Below, in pieces: positions 9,319-17,196 of a DNA stretch of 64,000 nucleotides (within the stretch, counting starts at the first letter, position 1; every line of letters begins with the position of its first letter). The position numbers and the translations under genes are program-made. Where the stretch lies: the NCBI GenBank assembly GCA_963793025.1, contig CAWBYL010000001.1, positions 248,001 to 312,000 of the forward strand. Reading direction: 5' to 3'. A model generated the notes under the pieces. The model worked only from the letters and a program-made list of their open reading frames with translations. It made no database searches and had not been told where the DNA came from. Source of the stretch: CAWBYL01 sp963793025. GTDB lineage: Bacteria > Actinomycetota > Acidimicrobiia > Acidimicrobiales > Acidimicrobilacustridaceae.

Positions 9319-11131
9319 TCACTGGTCCACCAGTCGAGCGTCGAGATCCATCGCCGCGATGATCAAGGAGAGGTGGGTGAACGCCTGGGGGAAGTTCCCG
9401 AGCTGCTCCCCCGATGCGCCGATCTCCTCCGAGAAGAGCCCGACATGGTTGGAGTAGGTGAGCATCTTCTCGAAGACCAGACGAGCATCCTCGACCCTTC
9501 CCGAGGTGCACAGGGCCGACACGTACCAGAACGTGCACAAGGAGAACGTCCCCTCGGAACCGCGCAGCCCGTCGGGCGATGCCTTCGGGGTCGTAGCGGT
9601 ACACGAGGCTGTCCGAGACGAGCGTCGTGTCCATGGCGGCCAGCGTCGACAGCCATCGGGGGTCCGTCGGCGAGATGAATCCGACCAGAGGCATCAGGAG
9701 GAGAGACGCGTCGAGAACGTCGCCCCCCTCGTATTGGACGAAGGCGCCGAGGTCGTCGTTCCACCCCGTCTCGTGGATGGCCCGGTGGATGTCGTCACGG
9801 GCATCCGTCCACCGGGCGATCGGTGCCGGCAGCGCTCGGTTCTGGGCGATGCGTATGCCGCGATCGAAGGCGACCCACGACATCAAGCGCCCGTAGACGA
9901 AGGAGCGCTGGCCGCCGCGGGTCTCCCAGATGCCCTCCTCGTCCCGGTGCCAGTTGTCCGCCAGCCAGTCGAGGATCTCGACCACGTCGGTCCAGCCGGC
10001 GTGGCCGACGAAGACCCCGGCCTCGTCGAGGACGTGCAAGGAATCCATGAACTCGCCGTAGATGTCGAGCTGGAGTTGTTCGGCAGCCCCGTTGCCGAGC
10101 CGCACCGGACGGGACCCCTGGTAGCCGTCGAAGTCATCGACGCTCTCCTCGACGAGGTCGGAGGTCCCATCGACCCGGTACATGATGTTCAGGGGCGCCG
10201 AGCCGTCGGATCGCTTCTGCTCGACCCGCTCACGCATCCACTGGGCGAAGGCGACGGCCTCGTCCTCGAAACCGAGCGCGAGGAGAGCACGAACCGAGAA
10301 CGATCCGTCGCGCACCCAGGTGTAGCGATAGTCCCAGTTCCGTTCCCCACCCACCTGCTCGGGGAGGGCGCCGGTCGGTGCGGCCACGATCGCGCCGGAG
10401 GGCAGATAGGTGAGCAGCTTCAGCGTGATCGCCGATCGGTAGACCATCTCGCGCCACCGACCCGAGTAGGTGCCCTGGTCGACCCAACGCTGCCAGAAGG
10501 TGTGGGTCTCCGCGACGAGCGCGGCGATCTCACCGTGTCCGATCACAGTCGGGTGCTCGGCGCCTGACTCCAGCACGAAACAGACGAGGTCTCCGGCAGC
10601 CACCTCGACCTCGGCGCGGACGTCGTCGCCATCGGCCTCCAGGTCGACGTTGGCGCTGAGGTCGAGGGTGAGCTCGTCGGTCACGAACGATGCGTGTCTC
10701 CCGTCGATCGTCGCCTGGTGCGACTGGCGACCGAAGTCGAAGCGCGGCTGCACACGTACCGCGAGGGTCACCGAGCCGCGCACTCCCCGGATGACACGCA
10801 CGAGGCGACGCTGATCAGTGGCGTGGGTGCTCGGCGCCACAGGCATGAAATCCGTGACCTCGGCGACGCCTGAGTCACCGAGGTACCGGGTCACGAGAAC
10901 CGCCGTGTCGGGCAGGTACATCTGCTTGTGCACCATCGACTCGTCGGTCGCGGTGATCGAGAAGCAGCCTCCGCGCACGCTGTCGAGGATGCTCGCGAAG
11001 ACACTGGGCGAATCGAACCGCGGTGCACAGAACCAGTCGATCGTTCCGTCTGTCGCCACCAACGCGGCCGTGTGGAGGTCTCCGATGAGACCATGCTCAG
11101 CTATCGGCGGATAGCCACTGGTGCTGTTCAT
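9319..11131 (-). CDS. GH15 glucoamylase/trehalase-like glycoside hydrolase (frame break near the 3' end)
   Basis: Glycoside hydrolase family 15 protein, expected length about 604 aa: an N-terminal domain (IAEHGLIGDLHTAALVATDG, the usual family start) and an (alpha/alpha)6 barrel with ERNWDYRYTWVRDGSFS, EQLQLDIYGEFMDSL and, near the C-terminus, LGNFPQAFTHLSLI carrying the second acidic region. In actinobacteria this family includes glucoamylases and trehalases. The frame breaks after RYDPEGIA: one base too many in the GGG at 9574-9576. With one base removed the chain continues DGLRGSEGTFSLCTFWYVSAL and ends in LDARLVDQ at 9319; as read it runs out of frame to 9233. The ATG start has an AGGAG 8 nt upstream. 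It is the first gene of the operon. Confidence 0.87.
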
Positions 11132-11305
11132 GTCGTGCTCCTACTGCTGCGTTGCCGCCGAAGACCGGCAATCAGTTGCGTTCTGACCGCTCGATCCCGA
11201 CCGAACCCGATGACCCGTCAGTCGACCAGTGCTGGTCGGGGCGGTCATCATCCGGATCGAGTGATTACTGCGAGGCGGGTCGACTGCGTCGCCGCGTGCC
11301 GCAGG

Positions 11306-11758
11306 CTAGAAGCGGCGGCGGTTGCGACGGCGATCGCGACGATGCATCCCTGCGACCGACACAGGAGAGAGCGGACGTCCGAGCGGATCGATGAACAGAG
11401 TGCACGGCCCGGCGGTGGCCGGTAGCGCTCCGTCGAGCAGCTCGACGTCGTAGCTGATCCCACCGTCGGAGACGACCGGAGAACGAAGGACCACGACGAC
11501 GTCGTCCATGACCCCGTCGGCGACGGAGAAGGAGAGGACGGCGTTGGGCGGGTCACTCGCAAAGCTGTCTTGGCCAACGGTCCATTGGTCGACGAACTGC
11601 TCGGTCGACATGTGTCCCACCACCCGGTGGGGACGGTCCGAGAAATAGAGAGTCGACGGCGAGAGCGCCTCCAGATGGAGAGCGCCCGGGCTGCTCCTCA
11701 TTCCTGCGGCCAGCTGGACGAACATCTCCTCGATCAGCTCGGGGGCATCCTCGGTCAT
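11306..11758 (-). CDS. Conserved hypothetical protein
   Basis: Soluble protein of 150 aa that I do not recognise functionally. The chosen ATG (MTEDAPELIEEMF) has GAGAGGTG just upstream; the open frame extends about 350 nt further but that part is Arg/Pro-rich shadow sequence. Conserved-looking blocks are LYFSDRPHRVVGHM, SFASDPPNAVLSF, VVVVLRSPVV and LFIDPLGRPLSPVSVAG, followed by a very basic tail RRDRRRNRRRF that could bind nucleic acid or phospholipid. It has no transmembrane helix or signal peptide. It is transcribed divergently from the LuxR/MalT-type regulator and sits upstream of the GH15 operon on the same strand, 174 nt from it, so it could be expressed with that operon. Confidence 0.6.
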   Translation of the reverse strand: MTEDAPELIEEMFVQLAAGMRSSPGALHLEALSPSTLYFSDRPHRVVGHMSTEQFVDQWTVGQDSFASDPPNAVLSFSVADGVMDDVVVVLRSPVVSDGGISYDVELLDGALPATAGPCTLFIDPLGRPLSPVSVAGMHRRDRRRNRRRF

Positions 11759-12070
11759 GTCACACCTCTCCGACGTCGCCCGACGCGTCGTCATGTCGTT
11801 GAGTCCCCGAGACGACCAGGTTGGGCAGGTGTCGAGCTCGCGAGAAGGCACCGACGGCCTCTGATCGAGTGTGCGAAGGCGAACAACGCCTGTCATCACC
11901 CGAATCAGGTCATTGCCGCCCCTGACGGAGCCAGCGCCGACGATCCTCGCCCGGCCGAGGCGGTGGGTACCTGGCACACGGGACCCAGCGCACGAGTTCG
12001 GACCGGCTCGGAGCGCGGTGGAGAATCGCCCGATCCGGACATCGACGACCCGAATCCGTACACTTCGCGT
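11759..12070 (+). promoter_or_regulatory. Divergent promoter region between an unknown gene and a LuxR-type regulator
   Basis: This 312-base gap separates two divergent genes and must hold both promoters. The minus-strand Shine-Dalgarno of the left gene (GAGAGGTG) lies at its left end. A TACACT hexamer at 12059-12064, just before the GTG of the regulator, could be a -10 box for a near-leaderless transcript. No clear inverted repeat or RNA gene was seen. Confidence 0.3.
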
Positions 12071-14308
12071 GTGGTCGATCTTGGCGAGAGCGATGAGCTG
12101 ACCGATCACAGCCTGATGGCGGCGAAGTTGTCCGTCCCCTCGACTCGTAGCGTCACCGTCTCACGTGCCTCGCTGGTCGACCAGCTCCGGGCCACAGCTG
12201 ACAAGCCACTGGTGGCCGTGACTGCTCCGGCGGGCTACGGCAAGACCGCCCTTTTCGCCGAGTGGGTGGCCGTCGAGGAACGCCCGGTCGGTTGGCTCAC
12301 CCTCGACAAGCATGACGACGATCCCGTCGTCTTCGCCGCTGCCGTTCTGGGCGCGCTGGCCAGGATCGATCCCGAAGCCGGTTCACGATTTGCGGGGTGG
12401 TCGACCACCGAGAGCACCGCCCAGTCGGTCAGCCGGCGCCTCGCCGCAACGATAGGAACCATCAGGCGGCCGTTCGTGTTGGTGATCGATGACGTCCACC
12501 ACCTGACCGTCGAAGACGCCGTCGAACTGATCGACCACATCGTCGGATGCCTTCCGCCTGGTTCTCAGCTCGCCGTGGCGAGCCGAGTCGATCTGGCCTT
12601 CATCGCCCGTCGCCGGGTCGGCGGTCAGGCGCTCGAGTTCGGGCCGTCCGACCTGCAGCTGGACGCCGACGCAGCCATCGAGGTGTTCGCGGCCGCCGGG
12701 GCTCCCCTTGATCCGACGCTGGCAGACGAGGTGATCGCCCGCACCGAGGGTTGGCCAGCGGGCATCTACCTCGCTGCCCTCGTCGCCAGGCGGATCCCCG
12801 ATGCGTGGCACACACCCCTTCCGATCTCAGGGGAGGATCGCTTCATCGCCGACTACCTCTCGCGGGAGGCTCTGGAGACGCTGCCAGACCGCGTCAAGCA
12901 GTTCCTCCTCCTGTCGTCGGTGCTCGAGGAGATGAGCGCCTCGCTCTGCGAGGCAGCACTGGGAGTCACCGACGCTGACGAGATGCTCCGCGAGCTGGAG
13001 CGATCGAATCTCTTCCTGGTACCTCTCGACCGGCGACGCCAGTGGTTCCGATTCCACTCCTTGTTCCGCGATCTGTTGATGGGCGAGCTACGTCGACGCG
13101 ACCCGTCGGCGATCTCGGACATCCGCCGACGAGCAGCTCGATGGCATGTCGCCAACGGCGCCCCGGAACGGGCCGTCGACTACCTCCTGCTCGACGGGGA
13201 TTCCGACGACCTGGCACCGCTGCTCGCGTCATTGCTGCGCCCGCGGTACCACGAGGGACATCTTGCGACGATCCGCCGCTGGCTCGACCAGTGCAAGCCG
13301 GAATTGATGGAGCGCTATCCGCCACTGGCGGTTCTGGCGTCCTGGATCGCAGCGTTGACAGGTGACCCGGTCACCGCAGAGCGGTGGGCCGAGACCGCCA
13401 GCCGCCTGACCTTCGAGGGCCCACCGCCCGATGGGTCCGCATCCTTTGGGTCCGCCTTGGCGCTCCTCCGGGCACTCCTGTGCGCATCGGGCCCCGAGCG
13501 CATGGAGGAAGATGCTTCCTTCGCAGTGGCCAACGAACCCACATGGAGTCCGTGGCGCGACACCGCCTTGTGGCTGCAGGGCGAGGCCCTCCGGCTCCTA
13601 GATCAGAGCGACCACGCCTCGAAGCTGTACAGCGAGGCCATCGACCTCAGCAGTCCGAGCCGGCTGGGAGGGCGTCCGCCGATGCTCATGGCCCTCGTGG
13701 GAAGGGCCCTCGAGGCAACAGAATCAGGCGACTGGAGCCAGGCCGAGGCCGACTCTCGGGCTGCCGTCGCCCAGACCTCGGTCACCCAGGCGGCCGATTA
13801 CATCGCTGCGGCGATGACGCACGCCGTCGCCGCCCGCGTGGCCCGCCACTACCGCCGAGACCACGAAGTGATGATGCATCTCGACCTCGCCACCCGATCC
13901 CGCCTGCTCGCGACCTTCGCCGTGCCGTACGTCGCGGTCGAGTTGCGCCTGATCTTGGCGGATCTGCACACCACTCATGGGGACCCGGTCGTCGCCCTCG
14001 AGATCGTGAGCGAAGCGGAATCCATTCTGCTGCACCGACCCCTGTTGGGTTCGCTCGTCGAGGAGACGAAGCGGATGCGGCGGCGACTCTCCTCCGAGAG
14101 CAATGCCCAGGCTGTGCTCACGCCCGCCGAACTGCGAGTGCTCCCCCATCTACGAACCCACCTGACGTTCGCCGAGATCGGCCGGCGGTTGTACGTCTCC
14201 CGCAACACCGTGAACTCCCAAGCAGGCTCGATCTACCGCAAGTTGGGCGTCTCGTCGCGCGGCGCTGCGGTGGACCGCGCCCGAGAGCTCGGCCTCCTCG
14301 GCGACTAG
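12071..14308 (+). CDS. LuxR family transcriptional regulator, MalT-like ATPase type
   Basis: Large ATP-dependent regulator of about 745 aa (LAL/MalT class). The N-terminal STAND-type ATPase has a Walker A (APAGYGKTAL), Walker B (FVLVIDDVHHL) and ARF-like segment. A middle region of helical repeats follows. The C-terminus is a LuxR helix-turn-helix (LTPAELRVLPHL, then FAEIGRRLYVSRNTVNSQ and IYRKLGVSSR). Start choice is uncertain: a GTG giving DHSLMAAKLSVPS fits the usual family beginning, with an ATG 45 nt downstream as alternative. Neither has a strong ribosome site. The inducer is unknown. Being close to a glucan-degrading operon recalls MalT and maltodextrin control in enterobacteria, but that link is inference. 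Confidence 0.85.
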   Translation: MVDLGESDELTDHSLMAAKLSVPSTRSVTVSRASLVDQLRATADKPLVAVTAPAGYGKTALFAEWVAVEERPVGWLTLDKHDDDPVVFAAAVLGALARIDPEAGSRFAGWSTTESTAQSVSRRLAATIGTIRRPFVLVIDDVHHLTVEDAVELIDHIVGCLPPGSQLAVASRVDLAFIARRRVGGQALEFGPSDLQLDADAAIEVFAAAGAPLDPTLADEVIARTEGWPAGIYLAALVARRIPDAWHTPLPISGEDRFIADYLSREALETLPDRVKQFLLLSSVLEEMSASLCEAALGVTDADEMLRELERSNLFLVPLDRRRQWFRFHSLFRDLLMGELRRRDPSAISDIRRRAARWHVANGAPERAVDYLLLDGDSDDLAPLLASLLRPRYHEGHLATIRRWLDQCKPELMERYPPLAVLASWIAALTGDPVTAERWAETASRLTFEGPPPDGSASFGSALALLRALLCASGPERMEEDASFAVANEPTWSPWRDTALWLQGEALRLLDQSDHASKLYSEAIDLSSPSRLGGRPPMLMALVGRALEATESGDWSQAEADSRAAVAQTSVTQAADYIAAAMTHAVAARVARHYRRDHEVMMHLDLATRSRLLATFAVPYVAVELRLILADLHTTHGDPVVALEIVSEAESILLHRPLLGSLVEETKRMRRRLSSESNAQAVLTPAELRVLPHLRTHLTFAEIGRRLYVSRNTVNSQAGSIYRKLGVSSRGAAVDRARELGLLGD

Positions 14309-14658
14309 CGAGCCGGTGGTCGGTGCCGGGATTCGAGCGCGCCATCGATGTCGTAGCCGAGAGCAAGGGCGAGAACGGGAGCGGCCGCCACTGTCGCCGC
14401 CGAACCGACGACCGGCGCAACCGCAAGCAGGACGTCGACGATCTGGTCAGGAGTCGCACCGGCCTCGAGCGCGGACGTCACTTCCACCCCGAACGAGTGG
14501 ACCGTTCCTCCGACAGCCACGAGGGCACCGACTCGGGTCAGCGCCTGTGTTCTCGCGTCGATGCCCGAGTCACACATCGGCGAGGCGGCAATCCGAAGGT
14601 CGTCGACCATCTCGAGATCATTGATGGCGAGCCGTCGAAGGGCATCCTCGTAGCGCAT
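14305..14658 (-). CDS. Carboxymuconolactone decarboxylase-fold protein
   Basis: Small helical protein of 117 aa with the CMD/AhpD-like pattern: a central helix pair ending in GATPDQIVDVLLAVAPVVGSAATVAAAP, then LALALGYDID. The CxxC or Cys-His peroxidatic motif of AhpD is absent; the equivalent stretch reads VHSFGVEV, so a redox role is unlikely and a decarboxylase-like or purely structural role is open. The ATG with GGAGGG upstream was preferred over a longer frame whose first 55 codons look non-coding. It converges with the LuxR-type regulator and the two stops overlap by 4 nt. Confidence 0.65.
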   Translation of the reverse strand: MRYEDALRRLAINDLEMVDDLRIAASPMCDSGIDARTQALTRVGALVAVGGTVHSFGVEVTSALEAGATPDQIVDVLLAVAPVVGSAATVAAAPVLALALGYDIDGALESRHRPPAR

Positions 14659-15381
14659 CCGGACCCTCCCCACAGCTGAGGAGCGCCGAGTCGGCGCTCC
14701 GTGGAAGGAATTCTCAACGACTCGATGAACCGATTCATCATCCAGACGAGGTGATTCGCACCACCCGAGTCTGCAGGAATGATGGTCCGCCTGTCCTGAG
14801 TTCAAGAGGTGCGGGAGCGGCATGAGCGGACCGGCCGGCCGAGCATCGGAACCCCGGCCCGCTGGCCACCCTGGGACTCGTGGCCGCCCGAGCCGTCAAC
14901 TTCCTCACCTGATCCCGACCAGCGTCGTCACAGCCCATCGCCACCTCGGTGGTTCCCATGCTCGAACCTGGGCACCGTCATCGCGGTTGCACGAGTCAAC
15001 CCGTTGCGAGCGTTGGCGCGGACGCTCCCGGGGGTCGTCGTCGCCATCTCCCTTGTCCCCCGCTCGAGGTCGGGCGGACTGGTTTCATCCACAATGGGCG
15101 ACGACACGACGCCCAACCCAGGCCAGCATTCCCCCTCGGATGGTCGCCCGCGTCAGACCGGAACGCGGAGGCCACCCTCGTCCTGTTCCTAGAGCTGACC
15201 GGAAGTGCCCGATGGCGATGGCAACCGAACTCGGCAGGGACCAGGTCGTCCACCTCATCGCCCGCATCGATGTCGCCGCCTGCGAACCCGTCAAGGCCAG
15301 AGCGATCGCAGACTGACCCGAGCGCCGCCGAAGTCGCCGATCCGTGCGGTATCGGTTGTTGATGAGAGTCGAGAGGATGAC
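14659..15381 (+). other. Gene-poor region, about 720 bases
   Basis: No frame here resembles a known protein and none has a good start. One plus-frame tail ending at 15316 (RDQVVHLIARIDVAACEPVK) looks slightly protein-like and could be a decayed remnant. Promoters for the flanking divergent genes must lie here. No RNA gene, repeat or insertion sequence was recognised. Confidence 0.35.
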
Positions 15382-16074
15382 GTGCCTGAAGGAATGAGCA
15401 TCGAGGTCGCCCACCACCTCTCCGAGCACGAGGGAAAGTCGGAACCAGACGAGCACCGGCCTCGCCTGCATCGCGTGCTCGAGATCATCGAGGTGGCCCT
15501 GCTGGCAGTCGTAGCGATCGCCACCGCGTGGAGCGGCTACCAGGCTGCTCGATTCGACGGCAAACAGTCACTTCAGTACGGCGAGTCGAGTCGCCTCCGC
15601 TTCGAGGCGGACGCCGCCTCCACACGCGGAGGCCAGGAGCTGGCGGCGGATTCGGCCGGCTTCAACACCTGGCAACAGGCGCAGGCTGACGGGCAGACGG
15701 CGCTGATGGGACGGATCGAGCGACGCTTCACGCCGGACTATCGCGCTGCGTTCGATGCCTGGTTGCGAACCGATCCGCTCAACGATCCGACCGCCCCGCC
15801 CGGACCTGGCTACATGCCCGGCTTCTCCAATCCCAACATGGACAAGGCTGCAGAGTTGAACGCTGAGGCGAGCTCCCTCTTCGACGAGGGGACCGAGGCT
15901 CGGGAGACCGGCGAGAAGTATGTCCGTGACACCGTGCTGTTCGCCTCTGTGCTGTTCCTCGTCGCCATGGCCCAGCGCCAGAGGAGCCACGGGGCCCGGG
16001 TGGCGACCAACACCATCGCGCTGGGGCTGCTGGCCTTCGTGATGTTCTCGATCCTCACTCTTCCCCGAGGCTGA
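15382..16074 (+). CDS. Conserved membrane protein
   Basis: Predicted integral membrane protein of 230 aa. A hydrophobic helix near residues 33-52 (IIEVALLAVVAIATAWSGYQ) follows a charged N-terminal tail. A long extracytoplasmic or peripheral loop rich in Ala, Asp and Glu comes next, then two C-terminal helices (VLFASVLFLVAMAQ and NTIALGLLAFVMFSILTL). The AWSGYQAARFDG block after TM1 is a recurrent feature of actinobacterial membrane proteins of unknown function, similar to DUF4337-type proteins. A GTG start with AGAGG five bases upstream is chosen over the internal ATG, whose GAAGGA is too close. Function unknown. Confidence 0.65.
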   Translation: MPEGMSIEVAHHLSEHEGKSEPDEHRPRLHRVLEIIEVALLAVVAIATAWSGYQAARFDGKQSLQYGESSRLRFEADAASTRGGQELAADSAGFNTWQQAQADGQTALMGRIERRFTPDYRAAFDAWLRTDPLNDPTAPPGPGYMPGFSNPNMDKAAELNAEASSLFDEGTEARETGEKYVRDTVLFASVLFLVAMAQRQRSHGARVATNTIALGLLAFVMFSILTLPRG

Positions 16075-16198
16075 TTCCGGACGCCGTCGCCCATCGATCG
16101 ACCAGGGCATGGAAGTGACTACGACACCACTGACCGCTCACGCTCGGACGACGGTGCGACCGAGCCCTCACCCGACGCTCGACCACTCAAGGAGAATC

Positions 16199-16405
16199 AT
16201 GTTTGCCTCCAACGGCGCCCTGATCGGCTTCTCGATCCTCGCCATCGTGATCTGGATCGCCCTCGCCTTCTGGCCAGCACGCGTCGCGAGGCGCAAGGGC
16301 CACAGCTTCGTCGGCTACTTCATCCTCAGTCTCGCGTTCTTCCCGCTGTCGTTGGTGCTGGCCTACGTGGTCGCCGACCGACGAGGTCTCTCTGTCAACC
16401 AGTAG
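16199..16405 (+). CDS. Small two-helix membrane protein
   Basis: A 68-aa protein beginning MFASNGALIGF with an AAGGAG ribosome site five bases before the ATG. It has two transmembrane helices (IGFSILAIVIWIALAFW and FVGYFILSLAFFPLSLVLAYVV) separated by a basic loop (PARVARRKGHS), then a short tail VADRRGLSVNQ. The WPAR-ARRKGHSF-GYF pattern recurs in small actinobacterial membrane proteins of unknown function. The frame is open for 90 nt upstream but lacks a ribosome site there. It follows another membrane protein gene and lies 108 nt before the convergent end of kdpE. No function can be assigned. Confidence 0.65.
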   Translation: MFASNGALIGFSILAIVIWIALAFWPARVARRKGHSFVGYFILSLAFFPLSLVLAYVVADRRGLSVNQ

Positions 16406-16512
16406 GGGACTGATGTGTCCCGGGTTCTTCACCATCAGTTCGTCCTTGCTCGCACAAAGACCGGGTGGCGTCGGCGGGATGATGAGTGTTGGCCGCGAGA
16501 AGTCCTGTCTCG

Positions 16513-17196
16513 TCACACGAATCGGTAGCCCATGCCTGGTTCGGTGAGGAACCATTGCGGGTGGCTGGGGTCGGCCTCGAGCTTGCGACGGATCGCCGCC
16601 ATGTGGACTCTCAGGTAGTTCCCCTCGGTCCCGTAGTTCGGTCCCCAGACTTCCTGGAGCAGCTGGCGCTGGCTCACCAGACGTCCGCGATGGCGGGCGA
16701 GTACTTCGACCAGACTCCATTCCGTGGGGGTCAGGTGGATCTCTTCTCTGCGCCCTGCGCGCTGGCGATAGACACGCTTGTCGGCCAGATCGATCCGCAG
16801 GTCGTGGGCTTCGATCACGGGTTCCTCAGGTGCCGGCACAGCCCGTCGCAGCGCGGCCCGTAGCCGGGCGAGGAGCTCGTCCATGCCGAAGGGCTTGGTC
16901 ACGTAGTCGTCGGCGCCGGCGTCGAGGGCGGCGACCTTGTCAGCCTCGGCATCGCGGACAGAGAGCACGACGATCGGAACGGACGACCACCCCCGAAGCC
17001 CTTCGACGACCTCGATGCCGTCGATGCCGGGGAGCCCGAGGTCGAGGATGACCACGTCCGGATGCTTCTGGGCGGCAGTGGCGAGCGCGTCCTCGCCGGT
17101 CGCCGCCTCCACCACCTCGAACCCGCGTGCTCGCAGGTTGACAGCGAGCGCGCGGCGGATCTGGCGTTCGTCGTCAACCACGAGGACGCGTGTCAT
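16513..17196 (-). CDS. kdpE: KdpE response regulator
   Basis: OmpR/PhoB-class response regulator of 227 aa that controls the kdp operon with KdpD. The receiver domain (about 1-120) has the acidic pair DD at 8-9, phospho-acceptor D52 in VVILDLGLPG, and K in DDYVTKPFG. The winged-helix domain (about 130-227) has LTPTEWSLVEVLARHRGRLVSQ, VWGPNYGTEGNYLRVHMAAIRRKLE and the closing TEPGMGYRFV. Its ATG overlaps the kdpD stop (ATGA), so it is coupled to the kinase. It probably binds the kdpD/kdpF intergenic region, where a short direct repeat is present. Confidence 0.95.
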   Translation of the reverse strand: MTRVLVVDDERQIRRALAVNLRARGFEVVEAATGEDALATAAQKHPDVVILDLGLPGIDGIEVVEGLRGWSSVPIVVLSVRDAEADKVAALDAGADDYVTKPFGMDELLARLRAALRRAVPAPEEPVIEAHDLRIDLADKRVYRQRAGRREEIHLTPTEWSLVEVLARHRGRLVSQRQLLQEVWGPNYGTEGNYLRVHMAAIRRKLEADPSHPQWFLTEPGMGYRFV

